A DNA stretch of 64,000 nt from Rhizobium chutanense (GCF_002531935.1 NZ_NWSV01000020.1:1-64000), one strand, 5' to 3'. Counted from the stretch's first letter, positions 9,085-17,853 are shown. Notes: a model not told the origin generated them from the letters alone. Translations and numbers: made by a program.

Positions 9085-9889
9085 GGATTTGAGTTTCTTC
9101 TTGGAAGGAACAAACGGCAAGGGTGTCCTGCTGATCCATGGCCTGACCGGCGCGCCGGCCGAGATGAAGCTCGTTGCCCGCCAGCTCAATCGTCGCGGCT
9201 ACAGCGTCCATGCGCCGCTGCTGGCCGGTCACGGAGAGGATATCAAGACATTGCGCCGGACCCATTGGGAAGACTGGCTGACAAGTGCGCTGCAAGCATC
9301 CGAATTCCTGGCTGAGCGAACCCATGCGATATTTGCGGCCGGCATCTGCGTTGGTGGCAAACTGTCACTGCTCGCAGCCGAGCAGCGGCCGGATCTGATC
9401 AAAGCGGTCGCCATCTATTCGCCGTGCTTTCACTATGACGGCTGGGATGTTCCGCGGCATTACACACTGCTCTCACCGCATATTGGATGGTTGTCCCGCA
9501 TCCCCTTCCTCGACCGCCTCAATTTCAAGGAAAACGAATCACTCGGCATCAAGGACGAACGAATGCGGCGTATGGTCGAAGGCATGGCCGGCGAAGGTAT
9601 GCTCGACAAGTTCCCGGGCCGGGGCATCGTCGAAATGCATCGGCTGGGGAAGGCGCTTCGCGGAATCCTGCCGCAGATCCAGACACCGACGCTGATCCTG
9701 CATGCGGAAGAAGACGATCTGAGCAACCCGAGACATGCCCGCTACATATCCGAGCATCTTGGCGGGCCGCACGAACTCAGGTGGATCAAGGACAGCTATC
9801 ACATGATCCATCTCGACCGTCAACATCGACAGGTAGCGGCGTTCACGGCGGATTTCTTCGAGGCAAGCCATGCTGCAATTCGCGCATAA
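9074..9889 (+). CDS. Alpha/beta hydrolase with Cys in the nucleophile elbow
   Basis: A 271-residue protein resembling the Est30/carboxylesterase group: oxyanion segment IHGLTGAP (21-28), elbow AAGICVGGK with C92 where Ser is usual, an Asp region HAEEDD and the catalytic His in DSYHMIH. A Cys nucleophile is known in dienelactone hydrolases and some acyltransferases of this fold. The Cys codon is TGC at 9347-9349, one base from AGC. It has no signal peptide. It could cleave or transfer an acyl group in the operon's pathway. The ATG at 9074 was chosen because it gives a short overlap with the desaturase and fits the family's N-terminus. Confidence 0.8.
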   Translation: MRSEDLSFFLEGTNGKGVLLIHGLTGAPAEMKLVARQLNRRGYSVHAPLLAGHGEDIKTLRRTHWEDWLTSALQASEFLAERTHAIFAAGICVGGKLSLLAAEQRPDLIKAVAIYSPCFHYDGWDVPRHYTLLSPHIGWLSRIPFLDRLNFKENESLGIKDERMRRMVEGMAGEGMLDKFPGRGIVEMHRLGKALRGILPQIQTPTLILHAEEDDLSNPRHARYISEHLGGPHELRWIKDSYHMIHLDRQHRQVAAFTADFFEASHAAIRA

Positions 9890-11015
9890 TCGTCCACTTG
9901 CCGGAAACACAGAGCCAGTCACACAGATCTACGACACGATCCGTGCCATCGGCCGCGAGGCGTGGAACGCCTGCTTCCGCGGCCATGTCGAGGATTATGA
10001 TTGCCTGCTGGCGATAGAAGGCGCCGGCATCGGCGATTTTGAGTGGCGCTATCTCGTTGTCGTCGAGGACGGCAGGATTAGTGCCGCGATGCCGGCTTTT
10101 CTTTGTCCCTATGCGCTGGACACTACACTGGAAGATGGCATCGCGCGCCGGCTGATCCGCCGCCTCCGGCAGTCCGCTCCGGGCTTCCTGGTGTTAAGGC
10201 TTGCCTGTCTCGGTTCACCCTGCACCGAAACCGGCGCCATCGGCTTCCATCCCGACGTGCCGCAGGAGCGTCGCGAGAGGCTGTTTGCGGGGCTTTTGTG
10301 CGCCTTCGAGACCCTAGCGGCCGAAGAAGGTTGTGCGCTGACTGGGATGAAGGATATTCCAGCACCGATTGCTGCCGAATTCGGCGTGCTGTTTGCAAGG
10401 CGCCGCTATGCGGCAATAGGGGGCCTGCCGTCCGCTTGGCTCGACATCGATTTTACGACCATCGACGACTACATGGGCAGACTGTCGGCAGGTACCCGCA
10501 AGGACATGCGGCGCAAGCTGAAGTCCTCCGACGCCGTCCGCGTCGAAATCAGAACCGATATCGACAAAGAGCTGCCGCGGATCATGGCGCTCTATCACGA
10601 CACGCGGAATCGAAGCGAATGGCAGTTCGAAGAACTGACGCCGGCCTATTTCGAGGGAATCCTGACCCATATGGCTGACCGCTCGTTCTGTGCCCTTTAT
10701 TTCGTCGGCGACGAACTGCTTGCCGCCAATCTGATTGTCCATGACGACCAGGTCGCAATCGACAAGTTCTTCTGTATGGATGGTGAGAAAGGACGACCTT
10801 ACAATCTCTATTTCCTAAGCTGGTTCACCAATCTTCGATACTGTCTCGGCAAGGGCCTTTCCCGCTATCAGAGTGGTCAGGCCTATTACGAAAACAAGGT
10901 CAGGCTCGGCAGCCAGCTCACGGCTAACACGATGTACTTTCGGCACCGCAATTCGGTGCTGCAGGCGTTGCTGCGACTGGTTTCGCCACTTTTCTCTCAA
11001 GAACAGGCCAAGTGA
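9870..11015 (+). CDS. FemAB/BioF2-like GNAT acyltransferase
   Basis: A 381-residue protein. Its C-terminal half (about 180-340) fits the Acetyltransf_6 (BioF2-like) GNAT fold: 'YMGRLSAGTRKDMRRKLKSS', a central YFVGDELLAANLIVH strand pair and a YQSGQAYYENKVRLGS end. The N-terminal half looks like a second, diverged GNAT domain, as in FemAB proteins. Such enzymes acylate amino groups with acyl-CoA, acyl-ACP or aminoacyl-tRNA. In this operon an N-acylation joining a fatty chain to an amine is the natural guess. It overlaps the hydrolase by 20 bases, with a GAGG site inside that gene. Confidence 0.7.
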   Translation: MLQFAHNRPLAGNTEPVTQIYDTIRAIGREAWNACFRGHVEDYDCLLAIEGAGIGDFEWRYLVVVEDGRISAAMPAFLCPYALDTTLEDGIARRLIRRLRQSAPGFLVLRLACLGSPCTETGAIGFHPDVPQERRERLFAGLLCAFETLAAEEGCALTGMKDIPAPIAAEFGVLFARRRYAAIGGLPSAWLDIDFTTIDDYMGRLSAGTRKDMRRKLKSSDAVRVEIRTDIDKELPRIMALYHDTRNRSEWQFEELTPAYFEGILTHMADRSFCALYFVGDELLAANLIVHDDQVAIDKFFCMDGEKGRPYNLYFLSWFTNLRYCLGKGLSRYQSGQAYYENKVRLGSQLTANTMYFRHRNSVLQALLRLVSPLFSQEQAK

Positions 11016-11443
11016 TGACATCGATGCGCCTGAGATGGCTTGCCGTGCCTCTCCTCAACACGCTGTTCCAGATCTTCATCAAGCTCGGCGCGACGCAGCT
11101 CGGTACAACCGAGGGCGCGACCTGGTTAAGCGCCGCGCTCACGTCGCACTGGATCCTGGCCGCTATCGTCGTCGAGATTGTCTGCTTCTTCATCTGGATG
11201 ACGGTGCTTGCCGAACTCGACCTCAGCAAGGCCTTTCCGCTTTCAGGCATCAGCTACGTGCTGATCATTGCCACCGGCTGGTTCGTTTTCGACGAACCGA
11301 TCGTCGATCTTCAGATTGTCGGCAGCGGTCTGATCCTGGCCGGCGTCTGGCTGATCGCCGGTGCCTCAGGAAAAACGGGCTCTGTCGGCGACCATGATGC
11401 GGAACCTGTCCTTCCGCACGCCCATGTCAGTGAGGATCGGTGA
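11015..11443 (+). CDS. SMR/ArnF-like membrane protein 2
   Basis: A 142-residue protein with four hydrophobic helices and a polar tail (about 120-142). It lacks the helix-1 Glu seen in the first SMR protein (NTLFQIFIK instead), as in ArnF-like subunits. The ATG overlaps the previous stop as TGATG; a GTG at 11012 is the alternative. It probably pairs with the protein at 7862 so that only one subunit carries the acidic binding residue. The pairing is an inference from the shared operon. Confidence 0.7.
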   Translation: MTSMRLRWLAVPLLNTLFQIFIKLGATQLGTTEGATWLSAALTSHWILAAIVVEIVCFFIWMTVLAELDLSKAFPLSGISYVLIIATGWFVFDEPIVDLQIVGSGLILAGVWLIAGASGKTGSVGDHDAEPVLPHAHVSEDR

Positions 11444-12780
11444 TGCGGCCACCACGGAATTTCGTCCTCCGTCATGCCGAAGCCGCGGCGTCGGCGTTCA
11501 GCAACTGGATCATGAAGCGAGCGCTCTCACGCATCGTCACCCGTGGTTGTCTCAACGTCACCACATCCAATGGACTGCAGCTTTCCTTCGGCGACAGATC
11601 CGGAGAGCGGGTGCATGTCAGTTTTGCCGACCTTGCAGCGCAGTGGGCCTTCCTCGCCGATGCCGATCTGCGGCTCGGCGAACTCTATATGGATCGTCGC
11701 TTTCTCATCGAACAAGGCTCGCTCCACGAGTTCCTGGCGATGATGCTGCGTGAGTCGCAGAATGCCAGGCATCCGCTCATCGCCCGGCTGATCGATCGTG
11801 CTCGCACCCGGCTGCGCATCTTCCGCCATCGCAATCTGCCGGCCCGCTCCCAAGCCAACGTCGCCCACCATTACGACCTCGATGGCCGGCTCTACGCGCT
11901 CTTCCTCGATGCAGACCGGCAATATTCCTGCGCCTATTTCGAAAGCCCCGACCAGTCACTGGAGGCAGCGCAGCGCGCAAAGGAGCGGCACCTGGCGGCA
12001 AAATTGCTGCTCGGGCCCGGCAAGAGCGTGCTCGATATCGGCTGCGGCTGGGGTGGACTTGCCCTGCACGTGGCCCGGCATGTGCCGGGCGGGCATGTGC
12101 TCGGCATTACCCTGTCGGAGGAACAGCATGGCTACGCCCTGAAGCGGCTTGCTGAACACGAGCGAATGCAGGCAGGGGTCCGGTTTGCGCTTCAGGACTA
12201 TCGCAGCGTGAGGGGACGCTTCGACAGGATCGTGTCGGTCGGCATGTTCGAACATGTCGGACTGGCATCCTACCGCGCCTTCTTCGAGAAATGCGCGGAA
12301 CTGCTGGAAGATGACGGCATCATGGTTTTGCACACGATCGGCTGTTCTGCCACCCCCGGCTTCACCACGCCCTGGCTGGACAAGTATATCTTTCCCGGCG
12401 GTTACATTCCCGCACTGTCGGAGATCCTTCCCGCAATTGAGAAAGCCGGTCTTGCGGTCACCGATATCGAGGTCCTGCGCCTCCACTATGCCTGGACGCT
12501 GGCCCATTGGCGAAAGCGCTTCGTAGCGCGCTGGCAGGATGCCGCTGCACTTTACGACGAACGCTTCTGCCGCATGTGGGAATACTATCTTGCAAGCGCC
12601 GAAGCCGCATTCCTCCATGAGGATCTGGTGGTTTTCCAGATCCAATTGAGCAAACGCAACGACGCAATCCCGGTGACGCGCGACTATATCGGCGACCACG
12701 AACGGGCGGCAGTGCAGTGCTCAGAAGCCGATCTGGAAGGACCGGTTGAGCGTAAGACCGATGATGTTCTGATCGGCTGA
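11443..12780 (+). CDS. Cyclopropane-fatty-acid-phospholipid synthase family protein
   Basis: A 445-residue SAM-dependent methyltransferase. It has the CFA synthase start of the catalytic domain (NVAHHYDLDGRLYALFLD, about 139-156), the YSCAYF segment, SAM-binding VLDIGCGWGG (196-205) and the VGMFEHVG region with bicarbonate/active-site residues. It adds a methylene (or methyl) group across an acyl double bond, which fits a desaturase in the same operon. A general housekeeping cfa may exist elsewhere; this copy is operon-bound. Its last 60 bases overlap the convergent MipA-like gene. Confidence 0.85.
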   Translation: MRPPRNFVLRHAEAAASAFSNWIMKRALSRIVTRGCLNVTTSNGLQLSFGDRSGERVHVSFADLAAQWAFLADADLRLGELYMDRRFLIEQGSLHEFLAMMLRESQNARHPLIARLIDRARTRLRIFRHRNLPARSQANVAHHYDLDGRLYALFLDADRQYSCAYFESPDQSLEAAQRAKERHLAAKLLLGPGKSVLDIGCGWGGLALHVARHVPGGHVLGITLSEEQHGYALKRLAEHERMQAGVRFALQDYRSVRGRFDRIVSVGMFEHVGLASYRAFFEKCAELLEDDGIMVLHTIGCSATPGFTTPWLDKYIFPGGYIPALSEILPAIEKAGLAVTDIEVLRLHYAWTLAHWRKRFVARWQDAAALYDERFCRMWEYYLASAEAAFLHEDLVVFQIQLSKRNDAIPVTRDYIGDHERAAVQCSEADLEGPVERKTDDVLIG

Positions 12781-13542
12781 GCCGAGCCTCGAGGTGATCG
12801 GGCTGTCGGCGGCATCTCCGACAAGGCGGCTATATTTGTCGTATATTTGCACGCTCCAGGCAGGCGAGAGCGTATAGGTGGCCGCCACGGTGAAGCCGAT
12901 GGATTTCAGTCCGCCGTTTGTGTCGAACGCCTCGACGCGATCATTGCGGGCAGCCTCGCCGGTGGAAACCCCGAAATTGTTGCGCATGTAAATGGCGTTG
13001 GCCAGGGACAGACGTGGACCGGCAGACACCAACCAGCGATCACCGACCGGCTGGAACCAATCGAGGTAGAGATCGGCAAGCAGACCGTCGCCACCCCAAA
13101 GGGCCTGACGTGTTTCCGCCCGCACGCGCAGACGATCCTCTATCGGCCAATATTGCGCAAAGACGCCGGCATCGAAGTTCCAGTGGACTGAGTGCAGGCC
13201 TTCCAGTTCAGAATCATCGAATGGCGACCTTCCGCCTCTCAGGCCGACGACAGGACCGATTTCGATACCGCCGATATCAAACAGCCCATAGTCGATATTG
13301 TCGTCGGGCGCGCCGTATTGGGGCGCCTCTCCGAGGCGCCGGAAATCGAAAGACGGCATGACGCTGAAGGAATGGTGTTTCGATCCCTCATAGGAAGGAC
13401 CGTATTCGACGGATCCTCCGAGTGTCACGACCCATTGGCTTTTTGAGGATTTCGCATCCTGGCACGAGGCCGGGTGAAAACCGAGTATCACGGGCAACGA
13501 CAGCGCCGCGATGCGGAGTGATGCCCAGCCCGACGATATCAT
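12721..13542 (-). CDS. MipA/OmpV-family outer membrane protein
   Basis: A 273-residue protein with a signal peptide (MISSGWASLRIAALSLPVIL, cut near ASCQDA) and a beta-barrel-like body. Typical MipA features are the early 'VTLGGSVEYGPSYEGSKHHSFSV' region, GLRGGRSPFDD and a C-terminal Phe (RSFQIGF) used for barrel assembly. The inner Met at 13542 is preferred because it starts the signal peptide. It is convergent with the CFA synthase gene and shares 60 bases of its 3' end. Family members interact with murein synthesis or form outer membrane scaffolds; a link to the lipid-type operon is possible but not shown. Confidence 0.8.
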   Translation of the reverse strand: MISSGWASLRIAALSLPVILGFHPASCQDAKSSKSQWVVTLGGSVEYGPSYEGSKHHSFSVMPSFDFRRLGEAPQYGAPDDNIDYGLFDIGGIEIGPVVGLRGGRSPFDDSELEGLHSVHWNFDAGVFAQYWPIEDRLRVRAETRQALWGGDGLLADLYLDWFQPVGDRWLVSAGPRLSLANAIYMRNNFGVSTGEAARNDRVEAFDTNGGLKSIGFTVAATYTLSPAWSVQIYDKYSRLVGDAADSPITSRLGSADQNIIGLTLNRSFQIGF

Positions 13543-13824
13543 ATACGCCTTACTCCACGCCTCAAGCATCAGCGGCCATTCCTTTTTCGAAGAGCCCCGC
13601 TTCCCTGTCTCTTAGCGCACTTTCTGCGTTTTGCCAAAGAGTTCACCGACGTACCTGGGAGTCATTGGTCCATAATATACACGCCGACGAAGACCAGTTG
13701 TTCCTAGCCGGTTCCTTCTTGTAGGGCTGTCGGCTGATCGGAGGTCCTCGATAGGCGCGATCTCTCATTGAGGCAGTCAGCTACGCCTTTCGACAACCCC
13801 TAGATCTGTTTGGGCGGGAGATAA

Positions 13825-15150
13825 CTAAGCTTTTGGTGAGGGCGTTCGTATGATGAGGCTTGCGACAAGGCCAGGCCCGTCCTCGCGCATGGCGAGGGTT
13901 AGCCGCGCTCCGTGTCTTTCGGCTGCGGCTTTCGCGATCGCCAGTCCCAAGCCGCTCCCCTCGCTATCCTGAGGCCCTGCGCGGAAGAAGCGTTCAAAGA
14001 TGCGTGGCATCTCTTCCTGGGCGATGCCGGGGCCAGTGTCGCGGATTTCGATTCGTAGTTCGTGCCCGGCGACGGCCACCGCGACGTCGACGGTTCCGCC
14101 CGGTGGCGTGTACCGCACGGCGTTCTCGACCAGATTGTCAAGGATGATCTCGAAATCGGCGAGCGCACCCATCGTAGTAGCCTTGTCATGGCGTGTGATG
14201 CCGAGGTCGATCCCTCGGCTCTGGGCGAGCGGGCTCAGGCGCGCAACGGTGTCAAGCGCAAGCTGGACGAGGTCGATCGGCTGCGGTGCGGGCGCGGTCT
14301 CGTGGGCGTCGTAGCCCGCGAGGCGCAAGAGCTTACTCACGAGGTTGTTGGCCCTGCCGATTCCAGCTTCGAGTTCGGTCAAGCGCTGAGAAAATCGGCC
14401 ATCCCGGTCGTCGTGCCGAAGGTTGTCGATCTGAATTTGCAGAGCCGACAGCGGTGTGCGCAATTCATGGGCAGCATCCGAAATGAACCGCCGTTGTCTC
14501 TCCAGCAATGCGCGGAGCCGGGTGAGCAACAGATTGATCGAACTTACGAAGGGAATGACTTCGGCCGGTACGTCATCGATCGGAACAGGACTGTCCACCG
14601 TCGTGTCTCGGGAGGCGACCGCAGCGGCCAAGTGATTGAGCCGGGCCATGATCCGATCGATGATCCAGCTCAGTGTCAGCAATGACAATGGAATCAGAAC
14701 GATGATTGGAAGTGCCGCCTGGAGCGCAGCATTGGCCGCCAGTTCCTGTCGGACGCTCATGTCCTGGGAAACCTGAACCGTTCGATCCGGCGCGGCCAGC
14801 GTGTAAACGCGCCAATTGTCACTGCCGGTCGAAATGTCGGCAAACCCGGTCGCTGATTGGCGGGGGATAGCAGGGGCGGGATGCGATTGTCGCAACGTCC
14901 TTCCGGCCGCATCCCAGACCTGGATGACGAAATCGTCTTCGGGATCGTGCGGCGCACCGCTGTCTGGGCCTGTTGCTGGTGATGAACGCGCATCTCCGAC
15001 ATAGAGTGCGATCTGCCGAAGCTGATTGTCGAGGAAGTCGGCTGCCTCGTCCTGAACCAGGAAGTATGATGTTGTGGCCGCGCAGACGCCGATAGCTCCC
15101 ATCAAGCCGGCGAGCCATAAGAAAGCCGTGCGTCGGATCGATATTGTCAC
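13825..15150 (-). CDS. Sensor histidine kinase (QseC/PmrB-like)
   Basis: A 441-residue membrane kinase with a first helix at about 10-31, a periplasmic sensor of about 110 residues (2CSK_N type), a second helix (about 143-166) and a linker. The phosphoacceptor is H228 in AHELRTP. The N box (DNLVENAVRYTPPGG), G1 (DTGPGI), F box (FERFF) and G2 (GSGLGLAIAK) are all present. Its start overlaps the regulator stop by ATGA. It faces away from the ABC/DUF gene set at 15938, which is the likely target. Confidence 0.9.
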   Translation of the reverse strand: MTISIRRTAFLWLAGLMGAIGVCAATTSYFLVQDEAADFLDNQLRQIALYVGDARSSPATGPDSGAPHDPEDDFVIQVWDAAGRTLRQSHPAPAIPRQSATGFADISTGSDNWRVYTLAAPDRTVQVSQDMSVRQELAANAALQAALPIIVLIPLSLLTLSWIIDRIMARLNHLAAAVASRDTTVDSPVPIDDVPAEVIPFVSSINLLLTRLRALLERQRRFISDAAHELRTPLSALQIQIDNLRHDDRDGRFSQRLTELEAGIGRANNLVSKLLRLAGYDAHETAPAPQPIDLVQLALDTVARLSPLAQSRGIDLGITRHDKATTMGALADFEIILDNLVENAVRYTPPGGTVDVAVAVAGHELRIEIRDTGPGIAQEEMPRIFERFFRAGPQDSEGSGLGLAIAKAAAERHGARLTLAMREDGPGLVASLIIRTPSPKA

Positions 15151-15803
15151 TTCGGGACCATCCAGCCGGCCCCTCGGACGTTGCGTATGATGTCCTTGTC
15201 GAACTTGCGCCGCACGTAATGGATGAGGACGTCTATAGCATTGCTTTCCACCTCCTCACCCCAACCATAGAGCCTTTCCTCAAGCTGGGTGCGGGAAAGA
15301 ATGGTTCCGGGACGCTCCAGCAATGCCTGAAGCAGTGCAAATTCGCGCGCCGGCAATACCTCGCCGCACCCACGATATTTCACCTCATGGCTAGATAGAT
15401 CTAGCTCGATTTCGCTCGTATAGAGGATTGAAACCGCCTGACCTCCATGTCGGCGCAGGACCGCGCGCATGCGCGCGAGCAGTTCTTTGACCTGGAACGG
15501 CTTCACCAGATAGTCGTCGGCCCCGAGGTCGAGCCCCGTGACGCGATCATCGAGTTTGTCACGGGCGGTGATCACCAGGATTGGCCTCTTGTCGCCGGCC
15601 GACCGCAGCGTGCGCAGGATTTCCAGGCCCGAACGGCCGGGCAAGCCGAGGTCGAGCAGCACAAGACCATGGCCGCCAACCGCGACGGCTTCGTCCCCGA
15701 GTTGCCCGTCACGCACCCAGTCTACCGACATGCCGGCATCATCGAGGGCTTGCACGAGAGCCCGACCAAGCATGACATCATCTTCGATCACGAGAATACG
15801 CAT
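15147..15803 (-). CDS. OmpR-family response regulator (QseB/PmrA-like)
   Basis: A 218-residue regulator with acidic E7-D8-D9, phosphoacceptor D51 in LLDLGLPG and K101 in YLVKPF. The winged helix ends with SNAIDVLIHYVRRKF and VRGAGWMVPK, as in QseB and PmrA. It is the first gene of a two-gene operon with the kinase. A direct repeat of CTAA half-sites in the divergent intergenic region is a candidate binding site. Confidence 0.9.
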   Translation of the reverse strand: MRILVIEDDVMLGRALVQALDDAGMSVDWVRDGQLGDEAVAVGGHGLVLLDLGLPGRSGLEILRTLRSAGDKRPILVITARDKLDDRVTGLDLGADDYLVKPFQVKELLARMRAVLRRHGGQAVSILYTSEIELDLSSHEVKYRGCGEVLPAREFALLQALLERPGTILSRTQLEERLYGWGEEVESNAIDVLIHYVRRKFDKDIIRNVRGAGWMVPK

Positions 15804-15874
15804 GCTTCAAAGTAGCCTAAACGCATCCCCCTGCACAGATTTTGGTGCGGGTCGACTGCACGACGGCTGATCAT

Positions 15875-15889
15875 CTAAGACCCTCCTAA
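15875..15889. promoter_or_regulatory. Direct repeat, candidate response-regulator site
   Basis: CTAA occurs at 15875-15878 and 15886-15889, exactly 11 bases apart, in the context TCTAAGA and CCTAATT; another CCTAA lies at 15816-15820. OmpR-family regulators commonly bind direct half-sites with 11-base phasing. The site lies about 50 bases upstream of the exported protein gene. The short half-site makes this tentative. Confidence 0.35.
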
Positions 15890-15937
15890 TTCTGCTGGCG
15901 TCACATGCCTTCTCAAGTCAGCAGAGGAGCGCCAATC

Positions 15938-16510
15938 ATGACAGTCCGTCATCGAATATCCACCGCATTAGCCGTGCTGCTCACCGTGTCAGCGGGCGCG
16001 TTTCCCCCCGCTGTGGCGCAGGAGAAACTCGTTGCGCCCGAGACAAATCCGCCGGGCGACATTCCGGACAATCAGGTTTTCGTCATCTACACCTCTCCTG
16101 ACGGATTTGATCTGAAGGTGCCCGAAGGATGGTCACGCACCGAGATCGACCATGGCGTTCGGTTCTCCGACAAATACGATGAAATAGATGTTACCCTTGG
16201 CACTGCGAGTGCTGCACCCACGGCGTCCTCAGCCAAGGCCCACGAAATCTCTGACCTCAAGACGGCCGCGCACGACGTCAAAGTCACCGCAGTTAAGGAT
16301 GTAAAGCTCGCAGCCGGCCCGGCAGTTCGCATCAGCTATCTCTCGAGTTCCACGCCAAATCCGGTCGCGAACAAGCTGATCAGGCTCGAGCACGAGCGCT
16401 TCATTCTGTTCAAGAACGGCAAGACAGTCACACTCGATCTTGCGGCGCCTGCCGGCGCGGACAACGTCGACCAATGGCAGTTGATCTCCAACTCCCTGCA
16501 ATGGAAATGA
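15938..16510 (+). CDS. Exported protein of unknown function
   Basis: A 190-residue protein with a clear signal peptide (MTVRHRISTALAVLLTVSAG, cut near AVAQEK). The mature domain starts with a Pro-rich spacer and contains 'TSPDGFDLKVPEGWSRTEID', a pattern seen in PsbP/LpqN-like periplasmic domains, followed by beta-rich sequence. The ATG at 15938 has an AGAGGAG site and is preferred over an upstream ATG at 15905. It is the first gene of the ABC set and may be its periplasmic partner. Function unknown. Confidence 0.75.
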   Translation: MTVRHRISTALAVLLTVSAGAFPPAVAQEKLVAPETNPPGDIPDNQVFVIYTSPDGFDLKVPEGWSRTEIDHGVRFSDKYDEIDVTLGTASAAPTASSAKAHEISDLKTAAHDVKVTAVKDVKLAAGPAVRISYLSSSTPNPVANKLIRLEHERFILFKNGKTVTLDLAAPAGADNVDQWQLISNSLQWK

Positions 16511-16514
16511 TCAC

Positions 16515-17177
16515 ATGCCGGTACTAGAGGCGACTGAACTTTACCGTTTCTTTCATGCCGGCGACGACGAAGTCGTAGCTCTGCGCGGGATCACGGTGGC
16601 CCTTGATCCCGGGGAACTAACCGCGTTGCGAGGTCCATCGGGCAGCGGAAAGTCGACCTTGCTCGCCTGTCTTGCGGGAATCGACGAACCGGATGGCGGC
16701 ACGGTGTCGGTCGTCGGCGAGCGCATGAGCCGGCGCTCAGAGGCGGAACGGGCACGCCTTAGAGCCCGCCACCTCGGCATGCTGATGCAGTCCGGCAATC
16801 TGTTCGAGCATCTGACGGTCGGAGCCAATGTCCGCCTCCAGATGCAGGTATCCGGCCGTGACCGTCCTGATGAGATCGCGGACATTCTCGACAGCTTGGG
16901 CCTCGATGGTCTCGCCAACGTGTTACCCGCCCACCTTTCGGGCGGTGAGGCAGCTCGGGCCGGTCTCGCCGTCGCGCTCGCGCCAAAGCCGCCGATCCTC
17001 CTGTGTGACGAACCGACCGCCGAGGTCGACGCGATGACAGAACAGCGTGTCATCGAGCGCCTTATCGAAGCTTGTCGCATTGGCACTGCCGTCCTAGTCG
17101 TCACGCACAGCGCCACCCTCGCCGCACGAGCCGATCGCGTGATCGATATCCGGGATGGAGGCATTGTGCATGACTAG
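16515..17177 (+). CDS. ABC transporter ATP-binding protein, LolD/MacB type (first of two)
   Basis: A 220-residue ATPase with Walker A GPSGSGKST, a Q loop (LMQSGN), signature LSGGEAARAG, Walker B LLCDEPTAEVD and an H loop VVTHSATLA. The signature and Walker B are intact, so it should hydrolyse ATP. It belongs to the MacB/LolD group that works with FtsX-type permeases from the cytosolic side. Its 3' end overlaps the second ATPase gene by eight bases, so both are made together. Confidence 0.9.
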   Translation: MPVLEATELYRFFHAGDDEVVALRGITVALDPGELTALRGPSGSGKSTLLACLAGIDEPDGGTVSVVGERMSRRSEAERARLRARHLGMLMQSGNLFEHLTVGANVRLQMQVSGRDRPDEIADILDSLGLDGLANVLPAHLSGGEAARAGLAVALAPKPPILLCDEPTAEVDAMTEQRVIERLIEACRIGTAVLVVTHSATLAARADRVIDIRDGGIVHD

Positions 17178-17853
17178 AACCTTGTCTATCGCCGCCGATC
17201 TTTGGCGCAGCTTCCAGCGAGAACGGGGTGTCGCGGTGGCCGTTCAAGGATGCTCATTCAAGATCAACGCGGGAGAAACCATTGCAATCGTGGGACCCTC
17301 GGGCTGCGGCAAGACGACGCTTTTAAACCTGATCGCCGGGTTAGACCGCCCCAGCTCGGGCCGGATCGAGTGGCCCGGCCTGGGTCAGCAAGACACTTTA
17401 CGCCCCGAGCGAATCGGCGTCGTCTTCCAATCGGCGAACCTGATGCCCGCCCTCACCGCCATCGAAAACGTCGAGCTACCGATCCTTCTCGGTGGCGGCT
17501 GCGAAGCCGAGGCGCGCGCGCTCGCAGCGCTTGCCACTTTCGGGGTCGAAGCGCTTGCGGCAAAGTTGCCGGAGCAGCTGTCCGGCGGCCAGGCTGAGCG
17601 TATCGCCGTAGCCCGAGCCATTGTGACCCAGCCGGAATTGATTGTCGCTGACGAGCCGACGGGCCAACTCGATCAGGCTGGCGCTGCGATCCTGGTCGAC
17701 CGGCTCCTCGCCTGGGGACAGCAGACTGGAAGCGCCATTGTCATCGCCACGCACGATGAGCGCGTAGCGGCAAAGATGAACCGCATCTGGCGGATGCGTC
17801 ATGGCAAATTTGAAAATATGAACGCGAGGCCTGTATGTACAGGTACTGGTTGA
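17170..17853 (+). CDS. ABC transporter ATP-binding protein, LolD/MacB type (second of two)
   Basis: A 227-residue ATPase distinct from its neighbour: Walker A GPSGCGKTT, signature LSGGQAERIA, Walker B IVADEPTGQLD and H loop IATHDERVA. All catalytic motifs look intact. The ATG at 17170 overlaps the first ATPase stop and its own 3' end overlaps the permease start by 19 bases. Two different ATPases with one large permease suggest a heterodimeric motor. Confidence 0.9.
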   Translation: MTRTLSIAADLWRSFQRERGVAVAVQGCSFKINAGETIAIVGPSGCGKTTLLNLIAGLDRPSSGRIEWPGLGQQDTLRPERIGVVFQSANLMPALTAIENVELPILLGGGCEAEARALAALATFGVEALAAKLPEQLSGGQAERIAVARAIVTQPELIVADEPTGQLDQAGAAILVDRLLAWGQQTGSAIVIATHDERVAAKMNRIWRMRHGKFENMNARPVCTGTG

